This document shows positions 1 to 8,900 of a stretch of DNA of 12,761 bases, piece after piece. The DNA comes from Parachlorella kessleri (taxonomy: Eukaryota > Chlorophyta > Trebouxiophyceae > Chlorellales > Chlorellaceae): the NCBI GenBank assembly GCA_001598975.1, contig BBXU01002656.1:1-12761 (forward strand), in the 5' to 3' direction. The stretch's first letter is position 1; each line of letters begins with the position of its first letter. The position numbers were made by a program, and so were the translations under genes. The notes beneath the pieces were generated by a model, which searched no databases, was not told where the DNA came from, and saw only the letters and a program-made list of their open reading frames with translations.

Positions 1-215
1 GGGGGGCATGAGGGCTTGTTGGGTCGCCGGGTGCTCAGTTGTCCTCAGCCTTGCTGCTCGACGGCTTTTCCATGCAGTGGCGTCTGCCACAGCTCGCAGC
101 ACACGCCTTGCAACGCTCACAAGGCAGGCCTCCTCACCTTCCAAACCCTGAGGTGCTACGCTGTCCCAGTGCTGACTCACGGCGTCAGCCCGCCTCTCCA
201 TTGCGTACCCTGCAG
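1..215. other. Left-edge intron or unassigned sequence of the first gene
   Basis: This stretch lies before the first supported exon. A candidate acceptor (pyrimidine-rich run ending TTCCATGCAG) occurs near position 77, and the frame after it stays open for some distance. However, no donor of the right phase could be chosen with confidence. It is most likely intron, possibly with a small exon that I could not prove. Confidence 0.4.
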
Positions 216-3200
216 AGGACCGGGGGTTCACCCGCGACGACCCGCCTGTCACGTCCCTGCACTACCCAACCGCCGCGCTGGCCCGGCAGCGCTCCCGGGC
301 CTGGCACAGCGAGGTGGACTCGCTGCAGAACGCGATTGAGGCCTTCAAGGTGTGCCCGGCTACAAAACATGCCAGCAATAGGGTGGACAGGGTGATGTTA
401 GATTAACGTGAGGTTGATGTAAAAGTGCCTGCAAGGTGTGGCAGGCTGGCTGCGGGGTTGTGTTGCGTGGGGCAGTAGCAGGGGCCGGTGAGGTGCTTCA
501 GGGTGTTGCTGGCCCGGTGTGCCGCGCGGCTCCTAACCATTTGTCTCTACAGTTCTACTACAGTTTGATCAGTTACTGCCTCTCAGATCCTGTTGGGGCG
601 GCTGGGTGATGTTGGTGTGTTGAAGGCCCTGGGGGGCCTGGTCACTGCTTGCTGCCGCAGAGGTGAGGCAGGCACTGGAGGGCTGCCTGGCATGTATCTT
701 AGCTTGTAGGACATCTCAGGCGGCATGCTGCGCTGTGCTGTGCTGTGCAGGCTGAGCCTGACGAGGTGGGCACCGGCGGGCTGCCCCGCATGCGCTCGCG
801 GCGCATGCTGCGGCGCAACAGCGTGTCCATGATCATAGAGAACCCGGTGCTGGCACAGGTGCGTCCCCAAGCAGTGTCGCTGGGGGCTGGCCGGCTTCGT
901 GGAAATGGGAGTTGGGTTGGGGCCAAGCTGGCGGGCGGCTTGAGCGGGAGTGTCACCTGTGCGGTCTGTGGGCAGTCGGAAGGGTGGAAGTCAGCAGTAC
1001 GTGGCCCGCAGCGCTGGCAAGCATGCGGGGTGAGTCACAGCATGCGGATTGCTGCGTGCCGTCACTTTCCCCATCCAGCAATCCAGGGCCAGCAGCCCGG
1101 CTCATGTGCGCAAGAGAGTAGGTGTCACCAAGCGTGCGACTTCCATGCTGCATTTGGCTCTGCTATCGAAGTCTTCTGCTTGCCTGCCTGCCCGGTGCAG
1201 ACGGGCGCGGCCGAGTCGCTGCTGCTCAACCACTACCCGCCCTTCCAGGCGCTGCCGCCGCTGCGCTCCCCGCAGCAGGCCCCGGGGGCGCCGGCGGGGG
1301 CCCGGGAGCGAGGCGCCGGCGCCGGCGGCGCCGGCGAGATGGGCGAGGCCAGCGTGCGCAGCCACGAGGGCGACACAGAGAGCAAGGACAAGGATGAGAT
1401 GGAGGCAGAGGGGGACGAACACGATGCCTTCCGCGAGGGGCTGCTGCGTCACTACCACAAGCAGTCGTCAGCCGTCAACCTGTCGCGCATGGCACACCCC
1501 GCTGAGCTGCGGCGGCTGCAGGAGGAGCTCAGGTGGGTGTTTGTGGTGGGAAAGGTGTGTGTGTCGTGGTGGTGTGTGTGTGTCGTGGTGGTGGTGGGGG
1601 CTGTTTATGAAACAAGACTCCTATGAGGCAGCTCAGCCCTGGCACAGAGTGTGGTCAGAAGTCTGTGAAGGATACCACAGTGGCTGCTGTGCCCCGCTCT
1701 GGGGCGAGGCGCGGCACGTCAGAGCGGGGCACGGCATGTCGCAATTAGGCAAGTGGCTGGCTCGACGGGGTTGTAGCTTTGTAGCTGTTCGTCTCTACCT
1801 CATCCCTGCTGGGCCTGCTGTGCTGCCCTGCCCTGCCCCAGGTCGTACCGTGTCCCTCGCGAGTCGTCCTTCCTGCAGGCAGCTGCGGGAGGAGGGGTCA
1901 GTGCTGGGGAGCGCATTGGGAGGCAGGGGCCGTGTTGAGATACGTTGGAAATGGTCGGCCTAGGTTTTAAAGGACTAACGATGCACTCGTATGCTGTGAA
2001 GCCGGCTGCGGGGAGGTTCGTGAGGAGAGCAAGGCGCTGGAGGGAGGGCCGGACAGGCGGCAGAGAGGATGTCAAGAATCCTACGTCGCCGGGCAGCACC
2101 TGTCACTAAGCCTGATGCCGGCTGCCGCAATTGCAGGCAGCTGCGCGAGGAGAGCGGGGTGCTAAAACATACCTATGGCACCGCTCAGCCAGTGTCACTC
2201 TCTCACTGACCTGGCTGTCTTGGCGCTGGCTGCAGGCAGCTGCGCGAGGAGAGCAGGGTGCTGAGGATAGCATGTTGAGGCTAGGCCCTGTGGCCGAGAG
2301 CGTTCAACCTATGACTCTAGCAGCCACGTGGTTACATTTGTGCTGGCTGCAGGCAGCTGCGTGAGGAGAGCCGGGTGGTGGAGGGCGAGCTGGAGGAGGC
2401 GAAGATGAGGGAGAGGGAGGCCAGGGACCACGGGGCGGCCTCTGCTGCTGAGCTGGCGCGGGCGCAGGTGAGAGAAGTGTGTGTGGGGGGGGAGGGGGGG
2501 GGCGCTAGGTGTGTGTGCGGGGAGGGCAAGAGGGGGTGTTCAGTGGTTGTCTGTGTCTGGTAAGTGGGGAACAAGCGTCGGCAGAGGGTGCGTATCTGCC
2601 GGCCAGGCGGGCGGGGTGGTGGATGGCAGTTGGGTGGAAAGCCGCGCAGGTGGTGAAGTTGTGGGGGGAGCCCTCACTCGACTCCCACACCCAGGCCGGT
2701 CCCGCCGGTTGTGCCATGTGTGACTGGTGATTTGTCATCTTTCGTCACTCGAGCCCAACAACCCGTGCAGGCCCTCACGCGACGGGCAGCAGATGCCATC
2801 CAGCGGCTTAAGCAGGAGTTGTATAAGGCTGGGCAGCTTCAACCAGCGGTTCCCATTGGGCAGGCCAAGGCTGCGGCCGGCGGGCCAGACAATGGCGCAG
2901 AGCGGCCCCTGACAAATGGCAGCATGGCAGCAGCAGCAGCAGCAGCGGTGGGTGAGGGTGGGTCGCCAGCAGGGCAGCAGCAGCAGCAGCAGCAACAACA
3001 GAAGCAGGAGCTCCAGGGAACTAGCGAGGTGGGCGAGGGCACAGCAGCGGAGGCGCTGGAAGCTGAGCTGGCAGCGCTCGAGGCTGAGCTGGCGGACGTG
3101 CGCAGCAGCGAGCAGGAGATCGAGGCGCTCAGAGCCGAGCTGGCTGCAGCCAAGAAGGCGCAGGGCAAGGCGGAGCAGCGCAGGCGGGACGTCGAGAGCA

Positions 3201-4546
3201 AGCTGGCAGCCCTGACGGCCGCCTGCGGCGGCCCGGCAGCAGCCGCAGCCGCCCTGCGGCACGCAGCTGCCGCTGCCGGAGCCCCGGCCGGCTACCCAGC
3301 CGCCGCGTTCATGCCGCCCCTGGCCTACGGCCCGGCGGTGTCGTACCAGCCCCACCCCATCTTCGGCCTGCCGCCGCTGGGACCGTACGCGATGCACCCG
3401 GCGGCGGCGGCCGCCGCCGCTGCGGCGGCGGCGCAGCCTGGCGCCTCCGGCGCCATGCGGGGCAGCCACCAGGGCAGCGGCAGCGGGTTGGGCGCCATCC
3501 AGAAGGTGGCTTCCATGCCCCTGCTGGGCCCGGGGCTGGTGTCTCCCCACCACCTGCCCATTGCCCCGCTGGGTGCCGCTGAGCTTCGTGAGTGGGGCTC
3601 GGGGGGAAGCCGGGAGGGCCGCAAGCGGCGGGGAGGCGGCTCCTCACCCATCGCTGAGGAAGACCCAGGTGTGTACCTGGTGGGGCTTGCTGTGAGGGCG
3701 CGGGGCCAAGCCACAGGCTATGCTGTGGCTGTTGTTGAGGAGCTAGGAACTCGTTCTGAGGGAGGTATAAGGAACATGGTATTTGGGCCTTGCATGCCAC
3801 ATGCCCACATGCACATAGGGGCATGTAGAGCAACTGGCATCCTTGCTGATATGAAGCTGCTTGAGTGCAAGTAGTGTGCGATACGCTGGCGTGATGGTGT
3901 TTGTTGCGGGAGGCAAACATTCACCATGCCGACCTCCCCTGCCCATCTCCGTGGGCACCTGCTGTCTGCAGATGAGGCACCCCAGCGAAAGCGGCGGAGC
4001 GACAGGCCGAGCAGCGAGGAGCCACCAACCCCGGCGGAAGGGCGCGCCGCTACCCCCAGCACGGGGGCGGGAGCGAGGGGCGGAGCAGCAGCGGCAGCAG
4101 GCAGGGTCGATGGGGAGGGCAGCCCCAGCCCGGGCAACGGAAGCGAGCAGCTGCAGCAGCAGGAGGAGGCGGAGGCGGAGGGTGGAGCGGCTGCAGCGCG
4201 GCCACACTTCACCAGCGGCGACGGGGAGACCGATGCGACGGCAGAGCCTCCTAATGGCGCCACGAACCGCACGCTGGGCCCACAGCAGGCGCCGACGGCG
4301 CCGGCGCCGGACCGGCAGCAGCAACAGCGCCGCGGGCGGAAGGCGGCGGCGCTTGGGGCGGAGGGGGACGGGCCAACAGGGAGCCTTGTACACCCTCTGG
4401 GCGTAGCCACCCCCAAGGATGCCCAGCTGCTGCCGGCGGATCCGTTGACCGGCACGTCCGTGGCGCCGCTCAGCCTGCCAGCCTTGACAGGCCCAGCGGG
4501 AGAGGCTGCTGGGGTACCTGAGGGGCATGCCGGGGTTGGCATCTAG
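216..4546 (+). CDS. Unrecognised Ala/Gln-rich coiled-coil protein, six 3' exons (5' end outside window)
   Basis: I do not recognise the family and propose no function. Six exons join in phase: 216-349, 751-858, 1201-1532, 2353-2467, 2771-3668 and 3972-4546, the last ending in TAG. All introns are GT-AG, and split codons are completed correctly across 1532/2353 (AG+G, Arg) and 3668/3972 (G+AT, Asp). This gives about 720 C-terminal residues; exon 216 opens mid-codon, so the start is upstream. Visible parts in order: a helical opening segment ending LQNAIEAFK; a basic patch RMRSRRMLRRNSVSM with an RRNS kinase-type site; an acidic stretch; heptad-like helix (LRRLQEELR then QLREESR); Ala7 and Gln9 tracts; a strong coiled coil (about residues 323-383, repeated ALEAEL); a Pro/Tyr/Ala-rich region with ~11 Ala; basic clusters GRKRR and QRKRR; and a low-complexity tail. 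The basic clusters suggest nuclear location, by inference only. Exon structure is well supported; identity is unknown. Confidence 0.72.
1555..1600. repeat. GT-rich simple repeat in intron
   Basis: A GTGTGTGTGTCG(TGG)n unit occurs twice in a row just inside the 820-nt intron 1533-2352. It is a microsatellite with no coding potential and is expected to vary in length between strains. Confidence 0.75.
1866..2384 (+). repeat. Array of five exon-start copies (acceptor plus QLREES coding segment)
   Basis: The boundary TGCAG|GCAGCTGCGNGAGGAG occurs with its AG at 1877-1878, 2135-2136, 2234-2235 and 2351-2352. A fifth, diverged copy near 2002-2030 has its acceptor changed to CGG. The copies are 99-133 nt apart. 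Four of them encode variants of QLREES-like helix. The last copy (exon 2353-2467) opens into a long coiled-coil frame that ends at a GTGAGA donor. The copies at 1879, 2137 and 2236 soon run into stop codons in that frame and lack a convincing donor of the right phase. The array is best read as duplications of an exon start inside the intron, with only the last copy clearly functional. Use of the others as alternative 3' splice sites cannot be excluded. Confidence 0.7.
2976..3000 (+). repeat. Poly-glutamine CAG/CAA tract in coding exon
   Basis: Nine consecutive Gln codons (mostly CAG, with CAA interruptions) lie in exon 2771-3668. They follow a seven-Ala tract made of GCA/GCG codons near 2926-2946. 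Such tracts are common in algal low-complexity linkers and say little about function. Confidence 0.8.
3401..3420. repeat. Perfect 20-bp GC-only palindrome inside poly-Ala codons
   Basis: Three GCG codons followed by three GCC codons create two 10-nt arms that are exact reverse complements. The palindrome sits within about eleven consecutive Ala codons. It arises from codon choice and could form a hairpin in RNA or single-stranded DNA. No regulatory role is shown. Confidence 0.7.
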
Positions 4547-5103
4547 GGCTGGAGCCCAAGCAGCTGCTGGTGCAGAGTAGCAGTAGGTGCAAGGGCTGGA
4601 CAGAGGCCTGTGGGGCAGCCTGGCAGGCCAGCGTTGTGCACGCCCTGGTGGTGGAGCTGTTTCAAGGAGTGTTTGACGCACCGCTCCGAGCGGGGCAGTT
4701 GATGCCGCGTGACTTGGGAGGGTAGGCAGTTAACTTGGCTTGGACTTGTTTGTGCATGGATTGGCTTAGAAGCGCGGCCTAGCCATTGCTCGAGTGCACT
4801 CCGCGGGAGCAGCACACTGCAACACAGCCTGGCATTACAGGCGCTGCCAGATGATCGGCACCGGTAGTTGCGCGCGGGATCCTGCTCGGGCGTGGTCGTG
4901 CTGCTTCCATTTGACTGGTTGCCAGAGCGCTGAGAGTACATGCCTTCGCGTTGGCCCTTTGGCATTGATTTTCCAGCTGCCTGCGCTGTGACTCAGCGCC
5001 TGGGAGTCCCTTCATAACCAGTTTTGGCCTCGTACCCGTTGTTTTTTCCATCATGAGGTGTGCTTATTTGGTGCACAGGGTTGAAGCTGGGCCGGGGCGG
5101 AGT

Positions 5104-5108
5104 TTACA
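5104..5108 (-). terminator. Candidate TGTAA polyadenylation signal for the transporter
   Basis: TGTAA on the minus strand is the canonical signal in volvocine algae. This copy is about 850 nt beyond the transporter stop codon, so the 3' UTR would be long. It is the only minus-strand copy I noticed between the two genes. Confidence 0.25.
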
Positions 5109-5422
5109 TTTTTGGTACCTCCTGGGGTGGGTATGCTTGTTCGGAGCCGTGACTTGCTACAGCTTTGGTGCTTGCGCAGCGCAACAGCACTATGTGACGT
5201 GTATTCCAAAATTGTCCATCTCACTGCAACGCCTTGTTGTCGATTTCTGATAATGATTTCGGGTGGCCAGTGGAGCCGTAAGCGCATCATCCAAGCCCTT
5301 GCTGAGGGCCTGACAGATCCCAGCATGACCTTGCTTTATCAAGCAATAGACACAGAGCATAACTTGGGGAGAGAATTACTGGCTCAGAAATCAGGCAAGA
5401 ATCAGGCTCACTGCATCCAGTG

Positions 5423-5482
5423 CTGTCAGTCCAGTCCAGCCCAGCTCTACTCCCTGTTTGCACTACCTGCCACCCATGCTAG
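5423..5482. repeat. Dispersed repeat, copy A
   Basis: About 60 bp beginning CTGTCAGTCCAGTCCAGC and ending CACCCATGCTAG match 10616-10670. The match has only two substitutions and one 5-bp indel, in the same orientation. The copies are 5.2 kb apart, both outside genes, and their flanks are unrelated. This suggests a fragment of a dispersed, possibly transposon-derived, element. Confidence 0.75.
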
Positions 5483-5858
5483 TAACTGCATCCAGCCCAG
5501 CCCTCATATAGCTATATCTTATCTCCACTCTGTTCCCACCACCTGCCACCATTACTACATAAGATAACTTGACGTGCCTGAATCTGTTATACAAGTAGGT
5601 CTGTCATACTTGCAGCTGTTATACATGTAGCTGGCCTGCAGGCTCAGCTGCTTCCTGCCCCACCAGCGCTCAACAAGCACGACACAAGTAGCACCCCCGC
5701 GACACACGGGCAGCCGACAGGCTGCTTGCACGGACAGCAGCCTTGGGCCCACCAAAGTTGCAAGCCCAAGCCAGCACAGTTTGTCTCTGGCTGACAGAGT
5801 GACCGAGTTTGCAGCCATCTGCAAGGCAACACGATGCCCCCAGGATCTAGCCAGCTCA

Positions 5859-5872
5859 CCCCCCCCCCCCCC
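5859..5872. repeat. Poly-C run with following CCA repeats
   Basis: Fourteen C residues are followed by CCA/CCACCA units, in the predicted 3' UTR of the minus-strand transporter (poly-G in its RNA). The exact length may be affected by sequencing error. Confidence 0.8.
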
Positions 5873-5959
5873 ACCCACCACCACCATCACCAAAAACACA
5901 CACCTACACATCTGCCACACCCCGCGAACAACCTTCTCCTGCCCCTCTCCTGCCTGCCC

Positions 5960-8900
5960 CTACTCCTGCTTGGGCCTGTGGTTGGTGTTGATGAGATACA
6001 CAGCGCCCAGCGTGACGGCCGCGCCAAACAGCTGCAGCGGCGTCAGCCGCTCCCCAAGGAACGCGTACCTGCAGCAGGCGCAGCACATGGACGACTCACG
6101 GAAGACTAACGCAGCTCTAGCACGGAATTGTTTGGGCCCCAGGCATGCATCGGCCAGGGACTGAGGGACAGGGCGGGCGGTACAGCCTGTCCTTCGAGAG
6201 TACTCCTCCGCAGCGGGTGGTTGTGGATGGAGGTTCCAACTCATCAGGACCAACTGTGACTGGATCAAGGTGTTCCTTTTCAGGACCAACTGTAACAGGA
6301 CAGATGTGTGCTAACACACCCAACAGCCCTCAGCATCATACTTTGAATGGCAGACCTGCGCCGCCACGAGCTCCGGCCAGCTCCCTACAACCACTAGCAT
6401 ATACCCAAAGGGTGGCAACCAGCCACCTCACCCGCTGGCCGCCGCAAACATCAGCACATACCCAAGCATACACTCCAAGGGTGGCATATACCCAGCCACC
6501 TCACCCGCTGGCCGCCGCAAACATGGGCGTAAGGAAGGTCAAGGACGACAGGGCTGTGAGGTTCCCCCGGGACGCGTTGTAGAAGAACACACCATAGCTG
6601 GCAGCAGAGCCGAGCAGCGACACATACAGCAGCAGCAGCGCGTCCAAACCTGCAGCAGGTACGTACGCACTACCTCCACCAACCATTGTGTGTGGGTGTG
6701 TGGGTGGGGTGAGGGGGAGAGATGTGCAGGCAAAGGCAATGGGGCGCACAGCTCGCAGCCAGGTGGCAACTTCCCCCTGACCGGGTGACAATCTCTCAGA
6801 AGCAGCCAGGCAAACGCGGCCGCCGTCAGTGTGGACTTCCAATGACTCGCGAGTAGTAGATCAGAGGTAGAAGATCACTCCAAGCCTGGCCTCATGCCGG
6901 CATCGGCAGTCACAACCGCCCATGCCCTCAGGCACGTGTGACGCTCCACCCATCCAGCGTGACTACACCCACAACCCTCGCGCACCCACGAACCCCGAGA
7001 GGGTCGCAGGTACCAGATCAAATTCCCCGTCCCTACCTGTGAGCTGCGAGAGGGCCACAGGTATCTGATCCCCCTCCTGAGCCAGCGACAGCGCCAGCAG
7101 CGGCAGCCCCCCCAGCACCATGTGCCAGCCGGTGGCTATCACAGGGTCACAGTACTTGGCCACCCAGCGAACCATCACGGTGCCCTGCAGCAGCAGCAGC
7201 AGCCCGAGCCTAAGCCCTGCTGGCCACATGCCCTGGCTGGTTGGGACACGTGCCAGCCAGCAGCAGCAGCAGCAGCACGAGCCACAGCCCTGCTGGCCAC
7301 ATGCGCTGGCTGGCTGGGACACGTGCCAGCCAGCAGCAGCAGCAGCACGAGCCACAGCACTGCTGGCCACATGCGCTGGCTGGCTGGCAGATGAGCCGCG
7401 GCCAGCAGCGGTCCACAGGGTCGCATGCATGTTGTGTGGACACCCATCACACTCATTTATCAGGGTGCCTGGTGGTGTCAGACTCAGGCACAGGCTGGGC
7501 CCCGCTGGTGATCCCTCCCTGACACTGGTGCACCCAACAAGCAGCACAAGCTTTTAGGGGGGCAGTGGAGCGAGCCTTGTACCAGATCACACGCCGCACA
7601 GGTCAAGGTTAGGGGCACATCTGGGGCCTGCCCAAAATGTCGGCAGCCAGCAGCAAGGGCACCCAGCAGGGCTGCGACCGTACCGCCACGTACCACTGCC
7701 ATGCTTTGGGCCGCCAACAGCATCCACCACTCGCCGCTGTCCCAGATGGACCACTCCCCAGGTGCGCCTGCACAGCTTGGGAGGGTAGTTAGTAAGCCCC
7801 ACCGGTGGCTGCAGTGGCTGCCTTTGCGACAATGACCGGGTACGGAGATCCCCCAGGCGCTGCATCCCATTACTTTTTCTCGCAGGCTGCGCATGAAAGC
7901 TCTACGACACCAGGTACCAGCACTGCCTCGGCTGCCTGCAAGTGCCAGCGCCAGGTGCCATGGCCCACCCAGCCCAAGGTGCACGGCAGGTTGCCCGTGC
8001 TCACCTGCTGCTGCTGCTGCTGCGCCTGCTATGCCTGCTGCCTGTCCGCCGCCCGCGCTCCACGCCTCCGGCAGCGCCGCCAGCAGCGAGGGCGGCACCT
8101 CCAGCAGGCACAGCCCCGCCACGCCTAGCCCCATGCCGGCATAGCCCAGCGGGCCCAGCCGCTCGCCAAAGAGCAGCGAGGCTAGCAGGGCGACGGTGAG
8201 TGGCTGCGAGTCGATGATCACGCTGCCCAGCCCTGCCGCGGTGCGCTGGAGGCCCTCCACAAGGAACCCCTGCAAGGGCAGGAGTTGTAGTTCCGGTGGC
8301 CTTAGCTTGTCTGGGGGAGAGAGACGTACTAGAGCAGGACTCAGGCACGAGGAGGCCTTTTACAAGGAAGGCCAGGGCAATGGCGAGACTTACAACTGTA
8401 GCTCTCTTGCATGTCAGTCAGGTTCGGTGCCTGCTGGTGCCTGCTGGGGGTGCTGGTGCCTGCTGGTGCCTGCTGGTGGTGCTCGCGAGGCACGGCCCAT
8501 GGGTGTGTTATGTGGGTCGGTTGCAGATCGCGCAGGTAGGTCCCATGCTTGCTGGTTGGTGGTGCTTGCGGCTGACCGCAGCTGCCAGCAGGAGGCAACT
8601 CGCCGAGCCGTGCTGCGGCTGGATGGAGAGCAACCAAGCACAAGAAAGCCGTGGTTGGAACAAGCCCTACCAAGCTGCCCTGCTTTGATGCCTTTCAGTG
8701 CGCTGGATGCCGTGATTGGGTAGGATTTACACTCGCCCTCCCTCCACTGCCCCACCACCATTCGATCATCCCTTCTGCGGTGCCGTGCAGGGCCCCCATG
8801 GCAAGGTACAACACATGTCACAGCGTCCAGAGTTTGATTCTGGAACAAAGCAATCCTTTCATTCCATCCTACCAGTGCCGCTGGTGCGTCCTGCTATATG

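Larger units (their letters stand above)
4547..5959. other. Convergent intergenic region with both 3' UTRs
   Basis: The region lies between the stop of the plus-strand gene and the stop of the minus-strand transporter. I see no plus-strand TGTAA, the usual algal polyadenylation signal, in the part I read for the first gene. A minus-strand TGTAA lies at 5104-5108 and could end a long transporter 3' UTR. A plus frame from the ATG at 5253 to about 5400 looks mildly protein-like but resembles no family I know and has no gene structure around it. Two similar CTGTTATACAAGTAG-type segments lie near 5584-5631, and a 14-C run is followed by CCA repeats. No RNA gene was seen. Confidence 0.55.

Noticed and set aside
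553..610. Possible extra exon after the acceptor-like TTTGTCTCTACAG
   Set aside because: The frame closes quickly and the donors are poor. Exon 216-349 ends in phase 0 and joins 751 directly in phase, so no extra exon is needed.
583..1963. Long overlapping frames on both strands (for example plus 745-1626 and 1049-1963, minus 1102-1458)
   Set aside because: They run through introns or lie opposite real exons, are rich in Arg/Pro/Ala from GC-biased shadows, and conflict with the in-phase exon chain 751-858 and 1201-1532.
2735..4681. Long minus-strand frames opposite exons 2771-3668 and 3972-4546
   Set aside because: They are antisense shadows of CAG/GCG-rich codons (poly-Leu, poly-Cys and poly-Arg runs) with no family resemblance.
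7120..7557. Plus-strand frames with repeated Gln and GHMRWLAG-type units
   Set aside because: They are translations of the 70-bp intronic minisatellite inside a minus-strand gene whose exons are well supported. They are not an independent repeat protein.
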